From Portulaca oleracea (taxonomy: Eukaryota; Streptophyta; Magnoliopsida; Caryophyllales; Portulacaceae): 64,000 nt of DNA. Every line of letters begins with the position of its first letter. Position 1 is the stretch's first letter. The notes beneath the pieces are model-generated. The model saw only the letters and a list, made by a program, of their open reading frames with translations. It made no database searches and was not told where the DNA came from. The position numbers and the translations under genes are program-made. Positions 53,510-64,000 of the stretch are shown here, piece by piece. The DNA lies in assembly GCA_029582165.1 (NCBI GenBank), contig CM055871.1:4099501-4163500 (forward strand), in the 5' to 3' direction.

Positions 53510-56500
53510 ATGTTTTTGGCAGACATATTTCTGAGAAAATCTAACCAAGCGGCATTGGATGCATTTTATCCAATTAGACCAGAGTGCCTAGAGAGTGTCC
53601 CAAAAGCACGGTTCAAGCTTCGGGTAAGAACCTTTTGTTTCCTTATTGTGTATTGTTTGATTTGTTTATTAGGTGGTACCATGATCGGACTCTTGGTTTT
53701 GTCTATCCAAGCATTGTTATTGTCATGTCTAGATCACGTGGGCTTGATATTTTAACTCATCCATCAGTGTAAAATGATTGCTTCTGCACTATCATACTTC
53801 TCACACTTGTTTCCCAAAGCTGCAGACATAGTTATGTATTTTCACTTATCTATTATTTTCTCTATTTCTATGCTTATGTAAGACCCTTGAGTTTTACTCT
53901 TTGCATGGTGAACTGTTACAGACTGGAAAGACTCTAAGCGCAAGGAGGTGGCATGCTTCATTCAATGATGACGGCCACCTGGATATTGCAAAAGTGCTGA
54001 AAAGGATTCAGCGTGGGGTAAGCACAGTGTTTATGTTAGTACTTTTGTCCATATGATTCAACTTATGTCATCTATTAATTGCATTCAAGCAATTTATTAA
54101 GCTGTTATTGCTCAATTTCATTTGCATGCACTACCTCTTGTATCACGTGAAGGTGTAAGTACTTATAGGTAAGTGGGATTGAGCTCAGTTATGAGAGTTC
54201 TAGTTCTTATTTACATTGTTGGACTATGGCAAGGGACTTTATGATAGATGACACAGTTTGATGTTGGATAGGTCCCTGGTCAATCTGAGGAAAGTCCTTG
54301 GAAGCAGTCTGATGGTTTATTGCCTTTGTGTGTGTGTGTGTGTGTGTGCATGTGTGGACGCGTGTAGTGATTACTGATGGAGGGCAATTTTACATCACAG
54401 TCTGTTGTCTCTTTTCTTGTACTTGAAATATTTATTATACAGCTTTTCTGAATGAGAATAAATGTTTCGGAAAAAATGAGATGGGAAAGAATGCTATCGA
54501 AATTCATTTGCTACTAAGAAAAGTAGGGATAATTTCGTGTTCTTCTTTTGTCTTTCTTTTGGATGAATGTAGGCACAACCGTTATGCTTCAGACTTCAGC
54601 TAGTTTGGTAATTGTAATGTGTTTCCCTGCCAAATACTGCTTAAATTTTGTCAGTTGAAGGAAGATATAAGCCTCCCCTCGGATCGCAGTCGGTGCCACA
54701 ATCCACTTGGATGAGGTTGACATTGGTGCAAGGAGGTTATTAGATTTCAGGATTTGGAGCCGAAATGGAGGAGATTTTCAGAAAATTGTCGTACATTCCT
54801 CTAAGCCAGGAACCTAGGATGAGCATGATATCATTAGGAAAGTTTCTTTACTGATCTGTGGTTTGTGACATTATCTGCAAACACAATATTGTCCATGCAA
54901 CTCAAGTGAAATTATGTGATTGCTTTTGAGAAGCAATTGCATGGTAATGCAGACAAAAGCATGTGGCATTACTCAAGGACTTGGCAGTACACTGGACGGA
55001 TGACCTCAGTGTACCTTTCAAATCATTTATCTAGTTGTTATGAAGCATGGAGATCTTTCAGTAATTCGCACAAGAGGATGTATGAATAAGCACCCCAGAA
55101 ATGCCCCAAAATTAACTATTCTCTCATTGGTGCCTTTTTTATGATTCTTTCATCCTATTTGCGTCACACAGTTACATAAGGTCTCAATTTAGTGGTGGAT
55201 GGGTGGTGTGTTGGTGTACCTAAGTATGTGATTGTGCGTTCCCTTGCGTTTGTTTGCTTGGTTGTCAGTGTAAGTGAGGTATGAGGGCAAAGTGCACGAC
55301 CTTGCCCATTTTATTTATCCAAGGATGCCGAGGCTGTCCACTAAATCCTAGATTGGAAAGAGATAAAATAAAACTTTGAGATGCTACTTTAAATGACAAA
55401 CAAGAATAAAAAAAGATAGATTGCTGAGAACTTTATTGATTTCAAGTCATATGCAGCAATTTTTGAAGTAAAAAACCAGAAAATATAACACTAAATTTCT
55501 TTCATGATGTTTGGGGGACATGAGCGATATCATTTAAATTTTGCTTAATGATGTTGTTTGCATGCCTTGTTTGCCTGGCCATGAGTGTTATTATAACACT
55601 AAATTTCTTTCATGATGTTTGGGGGACATGAGCGATATCATTTAAATTTTGCTTAATGATGTTGTTTGCATGCCTTGTTTGCCTGGCCATGAGTGTTATT
55701 ATAACACTAAATTTCTTTCATGATGTTTGGGGGACAATTGATTCAGAGTTCTACTTCCTTATTTTTGCGTTCTTGATGATTTTTGAATCTTGCATGCTTA
55801 AAACCATTAAATTTCTTTCATGATGTTTGGGGGACAATTGATTCAGAGTTCTACTTCCTTATTTTTGCGTTCTTGATAATTTTTGAATCTTGCATGCTTA
55901 AAACCATTAAGTAGAGAAACTTGATGAAATTATCTTTCAAGAGGTGAACTCAACTCCTTCCAAAACCCCTTTGGTTCCTTTCTCTCCAATACTCGAACTC
56001 CAAAAAACACATGAGGTGCAACCATAGCATCCTCTTTCTTTAGTTTCCTGCCAAAGAAACCCTCCAAGCAAGAAGATGACTAATCGAGAAGGAGACAACA
56101 CAATACATTCCCACTGAACTAAAAGTTAAATCCCAAGGAGACCTAGCAAAGGCACAGTGAAGCAAAACTGCAAAAGATGATCCGATGATTCAAGATCCCC
56201 TTCCCCCTTTTGTAAATTATCACATGTCAAAATATTTCCATGGGTCAAGTCGCAAACAAAAATTCAACCATTCAAAGGGCCAAAAGACTTTTTAACAGTA
56301 TTGAATGGGAAAACACCATCTTCCAAAAGATGCAATGATGAAAGATTGCATATGGACAAGTTTAAAATAGTAAGAGCTGACTGTGAAGATCCCTTTTGAA
56401 TCAGATTCCATCCCACTATTTCTAGTGAGGAGTCCCCTAAAATGGCCTCATCAAGGTTTTTGAAGAAACTAACCATAGTCGCATCATCACTGCATGATGT

Positions 56501-59500
56501 ACTGCTATTTGATAAGCAAGTAAGAGGACTGTTGCTATGCTGGGAATTTTCTGCAGAGATTATTTGACATTAGGCTTATTTGAAATGTGGGACAACACTA
56601 TCTACCTTGCAGGATCATATGCTATATAATATGCATCTTGGGAACTGAGAAGCGAGAGACATAGCCAGAGATGACTACTACATGATATTGTACATATAAG
56701 CTGTGCATATAATGACCCTAATGTTGAATATTCAAATCACACACATATTATCTCGGACCTCATCAGCTTGGATACTGTATCTGCCGCTGCCCTCCCCCTT
56801 TCCACCTGTGCTCTCTCTGCCCTTCTCTTTCATTCTGTCTCCTTTAGCCAATGCTGTCTTCACCTTGTTGTTTTATATAGTACCTACAATGTCCTCTGAC
56901 TAGGAATGGTATAACATGTTATTGATGAATTGAGGATGCTCTCATTTTACTCGTATACTGGTTTTTTGCTTTTCTTTGGACTGCATTCCTTATGACTGTA
57001 AATATTGTCCCCTCCTTTCTAGGGGTGGGAACTGTGAGAAAGCATATGGAGACACTAAGTTGAAGCTGTATAGCATGGCATAAAAGGCTTGATAAATTTG
57101 ATTCTGATGCCTTTTGTGCCATGTGTGCATCTGTATACCTCTGCCATCAGATCTTTCTTTTCTTTTGCAGTTGGAGCTGCTAGAGTGCTAGGATTGCTGT
57201 GTTTATGCTTGGCATAGTTTATTTCACCATGCACATATATGTTGCTTGTCACATATTTGATCAATGACCCATTTAAAAATAAAATGACTCGTTATTCCTT
57301 GCTTTCATGTGTATGTTAGGGTGTTCATCCTTCTATCCGAGGGGCTGTGTGGGAGTTCTTGCTGGGCTGTTATGATCCTAACAGTACGTTTGATGACCGG
57401 AGTTTAATCAGGCAACGCCGCAGGTAGTCGAAACTTGCAATTATGACCGATTATTTATAGGATTTTTGGATGCTATTATACTCAACTTTAGGAAGTATTG
57501 GACGCTAAAATACCGACTTTTACTATTGGATACTATTATGCCTATAGTTTGGCCCTATTTATAGTTTTTATACCAAGAATGGGTTGAGCGGTGGTGCACA
57601 CGATGGAGTGCTGACTTGGAAATGCTGGCCCCCACAATTCTCGTCTTTAATGTAGTCTTGTTGATTTAAAGCAGATGTCAATGAGAAATCCACAATGAAT
57701 GGGAAAGTGAAGACAAACCTAAAAGTAAAAAAAAAAAAAAAAAAGACATAATTGCCTGAGTTAGATTTTCGTTGATTTCTGATTTAAACCAAGGGGGTTA
57801 TAATAAACACAACCATTCATAGGCATGACTTAGCAATCTCCTGCCAGGTCAGCTTTTCACTGAGCGACGAGCATACTACCACTCAACTAATTCTTGATAT
57901 ACAAACAACAAATAGGGCCAAAGTACAGGTATACTGTTTTCCAATAGCAAAGGTTGGTTTATCAGCATCCATACCCCAAAGCTGAGTACATTAGCATCCA
58001 AAAATCCTTTATGGTGACAGACAAAACATCTGGAACTACAGTTTTGTGTTTTCTTGCTGAACTGTATCTCTCATTTCTTAATTATTGTCATTCTTGCTAG
58101 CAGAGCCAATCTGATTGCCTCTTACTAGGCTGTCAAAAAGGTGTCAGACCCAAAAATCAGGAGTCTGACCTGAAAAAACGGGTACGGTCATAAACTATTT
58201 GTCCGAGTTTTGACTTTGACCGATTTGACCAGAAATCTGGACACAGTACTTTCCATTTTCTATTGACCGGACCTGATATTGATCTGAATTTAGGCTTGTC
58301 CGAATTGTCCAACTCGGAAAATACCCGAAAAAATTTCGAAATAACCCGATCACGAATTTTTGACCGTCTGCTCTTTGCATAAAAACAAACTTTTGTAATT
58401 GGTTGTTTCTGAACATGTTGACAGAAAATTTTATTTCAGTACTCTGTGCTTGAATAATCTTCCATTATCAAGAAGCTTGGTTGTGAATTTATTGTTACGC
58501 ACATGTTTAAGTTCTCCAGTTCAGATGATATCTGGCCTCATTTTAGCCCTCTGTTTTGGGGGGGGGGGGGGGTTTCTATCATCACAGTTATGTCAACGTG
58601 CATACAGCACATGACACACAAGGTATTTTAGAAGATAAGGCAGCCCAAAAAGGGTCCTATTATTTCTCATGGAGTCATGGGCATACTGCACACCCCATCA
58701 TGCCTCTAACAAGGTTTACACCTCATCCTTGTTGTCTAAAGGCTGGGCAGTTCCCACCAGACCACCCCTTTGGGTGTTAGGTTAGAATGTACTTTATGAA
58801 GACATGTATATATATGTTGATTGAATCCTCTATATTATATGCACATAGAGAGCAGTATGACGAGTTTAAGGCAACATGTCAGAAGATGGTACCTGTTATC
58901 GGCAGTGGAAAGTTTATCACTACACCTATCGTGACAGATGATGGGAAGCCAGTAGAAAATGAAGATGGAACTGTGGTTGATGCTGGTTCAAATCCAGAAA
59001 ACTATGATGATGATCCTGCTTTACAGAAGAAAGTGATTCAATGGAAGCAGGTTTTGCCTCAGATTGGTATGAAATTGTAGTCTTAACTGAAAATTGTTTG
59101 ATTACTACCTCCTGGAATGAAAACATGAATTCTCTATTCAATCATTGTTAATATATGCTCTTACTCATTGATTCCAATGATGTCCTAGCAATCATCTAAA
59201 TATGACATACCATGTGGTGATTGACAGCTCCATGCATGTGTTGTAAGTTATGTGTGAAATGACAGTGAATAATATATCTGGAACATGGTCATTGTTCAGT
59301 GAGTAGTATCGATGATGATCTTGTTAGTCACAGTGAAATTTCATCTATAAGTAATGCAGTGTAGACGTACTCCATTTCTCATGTGATGCCTACCACTTTA
59401 CTCATATTGTGCTGCTTGCCTTTAGAATTCAAGTTTATTTATTTCAGTAGAGCTAAAAAGTGGTTTTCAGTAGGTGTATTTTCACATTTGGACTGGTAAA

Positions 59501-62500
59501 TATTATGTAACATTTTCAAATAACCCTTACAGATTCTGTTCTACTAAAGAAATGGCTGCAAAACATATATAATTTTAGTTGGCCATCCATTGATAATAGC
59601 TTTAAAAGTTAACTGCATGAGGCAGACTACATAACTGGTCCTCCTTAAACTCCTAGGTTCATTCATTATTACCATAATAGTGCATCACATTCGGTATTGG
59701 CTCAAAAACTGAGAATATGGCTGCTACATGTAGGCTGCTTGGCTAGGTTTAGGATGTGGTATGATTGGTTAGAATAGAAGCATTGAGTGACTATGGTCTT
59801 ATACCCCTACATTGGGACGTGGGACTGAGATGACTGGATCTTGTTGCTGATTGTTATATTTGTTTAACATCAACTCCTATGATTCACACATTTGGACATT
59901 CCATATTACATTTCAAGCTTATGCTATGTGACATTTTGAAGGGTTGGGATAGAGCTTCATATTAGAAATGTGAGTTGCTGATCATATGATTTGCTTAGAC
60001 TTGTGGTTTTGCTCAAGTTTGTGGGCAATGGGTTTTGTGGGTGTGGTGAGTTTATTGGTGGTATGCTTGTGAGAATAACGAGATTGAAGAGAATCCCGTT
60101 GACTTTACTTAAGGAGCATGAAATCAAAATGTGTCCAATTCATGCCAAAATGGAACTTTGGAAAGGTTTTGGAGTTTGGCAAGCCGGTTGTTGCCCTGCA
60201 ACAAGCATAATATGAGTGCCAAGTTTCTAGCAGCTTATCCGAAACTGTAATCGAGAGCCCTTGGTAAGAAGTAATGACCGTGGTCAGTGGGGCTCCTGTC
60301 CTCAAATTGCTCCTCTTTGTTTAAAGAATTGCTCCTCTTGTTTATAAAGGTTGTGAAGAGCATAATTTTACCCTTTATTGTTACGTTCATCCTTTTCTTA
60401 GGGAAATTTTGTGCATAGTTTTCAGTACAATTTTCTGATTAAAGGAGACTAATTATATTGAAAGTCAAAATACACCTCAAGTCAGGTCACTCTTTGTTGC
60501 TGCCAGCCTTACATAGATATGCAAGTTGATTAATTTACATAAACACAAAACTTCTGGTAGTGACTCACATAGTACCAAACAGTGATGAATTTTGACTAGG
60601 ACTTCTTTTACATGAACTATGAGAGAAAACAAACAACAAATGTTAAATAAAAATAGAAGAATGTGAAAGGGAGGAAATAATTAAGCCCTTGGGTTTGCGT
60701 AAACCAACTGAATGCCGTTGAGTCTAGGGTTTGTTAAGTAAGTCAGCTTAGAGGAAAGAAATCAGTGCTTCCGAGTCTAATGTTGTTCGTTCTTTCTTTC
60801 TTTCCTTTTTTTTTTTTTTTGGGGGGGGGGGGGTGGGTGTCTGTTGATATTACTAGGTGTAAGATAGATAGAGATCCTTGGGGGTACCCCATGGCGTTTT
60901 TTTCCCTTTTTAAAGAAATAGCCGGTGCTGTGTAGAGAAGTTGTCTGAAAGTCTATTGAGTCAAGCTCTTGATGCACCAATTTTAGCATTTGGATTGGTG
61001 TGGAAAAGGGTGCAAGTAAAATAGTATGAAGATGTCTAAAACGTTTGTCTCAGTAATTGGCTTATATCTTTTCCAGTTGCTTATGAGATTTGTATGTGAG
61101 TGTCATTCAAAAGTGTGGTTAGTCAAAAATTTAATGAGTCAATTACCTTTTCATGTAGGGCGAACCAAAACAGTCCTGAAAAGCAGTTATTGGGCATCTG
61201 ATGTCATTAATTTGGGTTTGGTAGGACCTTTGCATTCTTTTTGGCCTTCATGGGTTTGAGAACTATCTTTTGTGGAATCAGTTGATTTGAGTTTTCCTGT
61301 CCTTGGGTCTGAAGTTAGCATTTACACTGATCATCATCAAGCCATCTTTAAGGCAAGCTCACTTCGCCTCCTCCCTGTGCGCCTCCAAACCAAAAGAAGA
61401 AAAAGGAAAACCCAAAGGGTTCCTTAATCTTTTTGATAGGAAAGGTTCCTTAACCTTTTATGTGACTCTAGGTGAAATATGAATGCTTTGATCCATGATA
61501 GTTGAACATGCAAGACTCTTGCAAACCATTTGATGGTTTCCGAACACCTTTGGATGTCCATGTTCTAAGTACCGTTCAGCATCTTTGCTGTGTTCAAACA
61601 GTAATAACTCCCTTCTGTCTACTGGTCTGTTGATTGTTATTGTAATGTCCACTGCAGGTTTGGATGTTGTACGGACCGATCAAGCGCTTGTCTTTTATCA
61701 GAATGAAAGTAACCAGGCAAAACTCTGGAATGTTCTTTCTGTATATGCATGGATGGATAGTGACATCAGCTATGTGCAAGGTATAGAAATTTTTTGATAT
61801 TTTCTCTTTGCAGTGATGTCTTGTGTGGTGCTGGCCTACCCACGTAGTATGAAAGAAATGTTTCCTCTTGATTCCCATTTATTCTCAATGTTCCAGTGGA
61901 TTTGCCAGTGTGCCACTACCTCCATTTCTTGGTAGCTTTTCTGATTTCCTTGTCTGAGTGTTTTATATTCCTATCCTCTTAAAATAAGCAAAGGTCACAC
62001 TTCACAGTTCTTCTGTGTAACAATGCATCTGCAATTGTTCTTTGATTTCTTTATGACATTTGAATGTTGAGATCCTTTATACCTCTGATGTTCCAAGAAG
62101 TGTATTTTGTTGTAAACAAGTAATGTCATACTGATAGAGAATGGAAAAATAACAAAATACTAAGAATCCCCATGCCGGATTCCAAAAAAGAATTTAGCCT
62201 CTTCTTGCTGGATTCAACAAAGGATTACCATCCCTGTGCATAATTGATAATGATTCATGATATTTGATATTCCATTTCATGTAATGTAATGTGTAACAGA
62301 AGGTTAGCAAAGCTCTTATTTATAGGTAAACAAGCTTCCTAATAAACTATAATATTAATTAGAATAGAAAACTGTAACACATCATAAAATATACTATCCC
62401 TAAATATACTATTAATTGATTCCATCACATAGTTTTCAATATGTCCGAATGAACTATGCTAATGTTTATAGAACTGACATGTGCCCCATGAATATGTTAA

Positions 62501-64000
62501 AACAAAGTTATTTTACATTGGTGCAGGGATGAATGATATTTGTTCTCCAATGGTAATCCTTCTTGAAAATGAAGCAGATGCCTACTGGTGTTTTGATCGT
62601 GCTATGCGTAGATTGGTAAGCACATTAATTAGCCGGACTGTTTGTTATGATCTAGCAAGAAATACGTGTGCTTAGATTTAGAGTATGTTGAAGTTTCAGA
62701 CCTTGTTATGCGTTCAGTTTCTAGGCAAGTGAAAGAATTATTGGCAGCAATGTTTCTGTTCTGATTCTTGTTGACTAGAGCAAAATTTCTTATTAGAGTC
62801 TGCTGGCCCTTCTGTTACAAAGCATTAACTGTGTTTGCAAACTGAGGCTGGAGATATCTTGGGTGGGGGTTTCTGAGGACATCTGTTCGATCTAGCTGTG
62901 GGATGAGCATGAATATGTGTGACACTCGACACTTTAGGTAAGGCATGAAGGTAGTGGTTTGGTTTGATTTGGCTGGCTAAAGAAATGGGATTTAGATTGT
63001 CAAACTAAAGCACCAGTTCTGATCTATAGTACACAAAATTTCAGATCTAAAGGTGATTTGCATATCATTTCCTGTCCTCTTTTGAAAACCCAATTTTTAT
63101 CAGTTTTTTTATTTATTTATTTTTAATTGTTTTTTTTTTTTGGGGCTGAAGTCTTAGGAGATTTGCGCAAAATGCGTCTTTGAACAATCCTCTCTTCTGT
63201 TCTGTGGAGTATTAGGTAGTCAATGCCTTTTATTTAAATATGGGGTCTAATAGAACTGGCGTCTTTGTGAGCATGTAGTTTCAAGGTTAAGGCTTAGGAT
63301 GTTGGATCCCCACGACCCAACTAGGTGCATGTCTTGGGGGATTGATTCAGAATTGGATTTACATAATAAGTGGCTACGAAAATTTAATAGATGGATTATT
63401 GTTTTCCATTCCCATTACGTTCTAATGCCCCTAATTACTGTTTGCAAGTTATGCTTCCTCTTGAGTTAAAGGCTCATGAATTGCTATATCTTTTTGGTTC
63501 ATTCATGCATAATGTAAAGAGGGACAATTTCAAGACAAGTGCAACTTCTATGGGAGTGCAAGCTCGGCTGAGCACACTTTCAGCAATAATCAAAGTTGTC
63601 GATCCTAAACTACATCAGCACCTTGGTATGTCAGTTATATTGCTGAAAATGGCTAGTCTATCAGCATTTCTGAGGAAATCATTTTTACTGTCTTCAGCTT
63701 ATGTTATATTGTATCAGGATTTCTGAGGAAATCATTTTTTCTTCAGCTTACATTTATATCGTTACTTACAATTGTGACTTCGATGAAGTACTCATTGGAC
63801 CCCCCCCACACACACAAAAAAAAAAAGGTCCTGTCCCCAGAAAAAAGGACAAAGGCTCCAATTGAGGCTGATATTCTTTGGAGGAGCAAAATGAACCTTA
63901 TCCATGTCAGAGGTTGAATGAACATTCTCACTCACTATGAGACAGGGACTAGAGAAGCCTGCGCTTTGATTCACCATTTCTATATAATGCTCTGCTATAT
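53510..64000 (+). CDS. TBC-domain Rab GTPase-activating protein, seven exons, 3' end outside the window
   Basis: Coding exons 53510-53623, 53922-54017, 57320-57423, 58849-59066, 61658-61780, 62527-62615 and 63520-63625 have GT-AG borders and keep frame for 283 residues. The order is YPIRPECLESVPKARFKLR, TGKTLSARRWHASFNDDG, GVHPSIRGAVWEFLLGCYDP (TBC start, about residue 71), QIGLDVVRTDQ with the arginine-finger motif (D180, R183), SYVQGMNDICSPM with the glutamine finger (Q218), then NEADAYWCFDRAMRRL and ATSMGVQARLSTLSAIIK to KLHQHL. It resembles Arabidopsis At2g20440/At4g28550 (from memory). TBC proteins speed GTP hydrolysis by Rab GTPases in vesicle traffic. ATG 53510 lies at the first base of its exon, so a start in an earlier exon cannot be ruled out. 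No defect is seen; the C-terminal half of the domain is beyond 64000. Confidence 0.92.
54332..54350. repeat. (GT)n microsatellite
   Basis: About nine GT units in the second coding intron. Confidence 0.8.
55484..55733. repeat. 108-bp tandem repeat in intron
   Basis: TATAACACTAAATTTC starts at 55484, 55592 and 55700, 108 bp apart; the first two units are almost identical. Confidence 0.93.
55709..55912. repeat. 100-bp tandem repeat in intron
   Basis: AAATTTCTTTCATGATGTTT starts at 55709 and 55809. It overlaps the previous repeat in the AAATTTCTTTCATGATG segment, so the two arrays share a seed. Confidence 0.92.
57459..58008. mobile_element. Inverted-repeat element in the TBC gene intron
   Basis: Ends AGGATTTTTGGATGCT (57459) and AGCATCCAAAAATCCT (58008) are perfect inverted repeats and the arms continue for about 90 bp. 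It starts 36 bp after the donor of exon 3. It has no coding capacity, and no clear target duplication. Confidence 0.78.
58130..58390. repeat. Low-complexity GACC/CCGA-rich intronic patch
   Basis: Repeated GACCTGA, GACCG and CCCGA words; no coding frame fits the TBC protein. It could be a fragment of a repeat family. Confidence 0.35.
59067..61657. other. Large TBC intron
   Basis: 2.6 kb with a T/G homopolymer patch (about 60807-60835). Short frames have no family match. No second gene is recognised inside. Confidence 0.6.

Noticed and set aside
54660..57319. Extra TBC exons or a nested gene in the 3.3-kb intron
   Set aside because: Exons 53922-54017 and 57320-57423 join in frame at the family's RIQRG-GVHPS position with nothing missing.
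59991..60215. Separate 74-residue protein gene
   Set aside because: It lies inside a TBC intron; no domain, no splice need.
63100..63519. Alternative earlier start of the last TBC exon
   Set aside because: The open frame extends left, but the family match starts at RDNFKTSATSMGV, which joins MRRL exactly at the AAAG acceptor.

Overview
This window is intron-bearing, AT-rich nuclear DNA from a flowering plant, most likely a eudicot. The evidence is GT-AG spliced genes whose proteins match plant families, a plant Cassandra retrotransposon array, Athila/Tat-type Ty3-gypsy and Ty1-copia remnants, and Stowaway, hAT and Mutator miniature elements. The species cannot be read from the sequence.

Only two protein-coding genes look intact, one near each end, both on the + strand. 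At 4336-7353 a six-exon gene encodes a complete 439-residue START/Bet v1-like lipid-binding protein with a membrane segment at each end. From 53510 to beyond the right edge lies a TBC-domain Rab GTPase-activating protein; seven coding exons (283 residues, including the Arg and Gln fingers) are in the window and the 3' end is missing. Both are single-gene plant transcription units, not operons, and nothing suggests they work together. Two WAT1/EamA transporter fragments (28918-29428 and 38959-39190) are gene relics in inverted exon order.

The 45 kb between them is a nested repeat island. 8.3-11.8 kb: MITEs and an irregular minisatellite. 12.5-17.8 kb: nine Cassandra LTRs carrying 5S-rRNA-like sequence, with six internal regions, bounded by a perfect 5-bp target duplication and interrupted by a 1.8-kb solo LTR with its own target duplication. 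17.9-23.3 kb: an Athila-like gypsy deletion derivative. 23.5-26.5 kb: Ogre/Tat-type LTRs in opposite orientation around a 70-bp minisatellite. 26.7-28.8 kb: a minus-strand copia relic carrying an intact Cassandra element. 31.6-33.8 kb: a copia deletion derivative. 33.8-38.1 kb: a tRNA-Asp-primed LTR-type element with a long decayed reading frame of unknown function. 39.3-48.1 kb: large AT-rich LTR-type blocks with MULE-like foldbacks and a Tat reverse-transcriptase fragment. 48.6-51.9 kb: a minus-strand Tat/Ogre gag-protease relic with one LTR.

The observations most worth a second look are the Cassandra array with two junctions that look exactly like two-LTR-circle joints, the unknown reading frame at 36665-38107, a Mutator-like MITE family with two copies that each keep a perfect 9-bp target duplication, and a 0.9-kb foldback element with a perfect 37-bp hairpin. 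No CRISPR, bacterial, viral-genome or tRNA gene features were seen.
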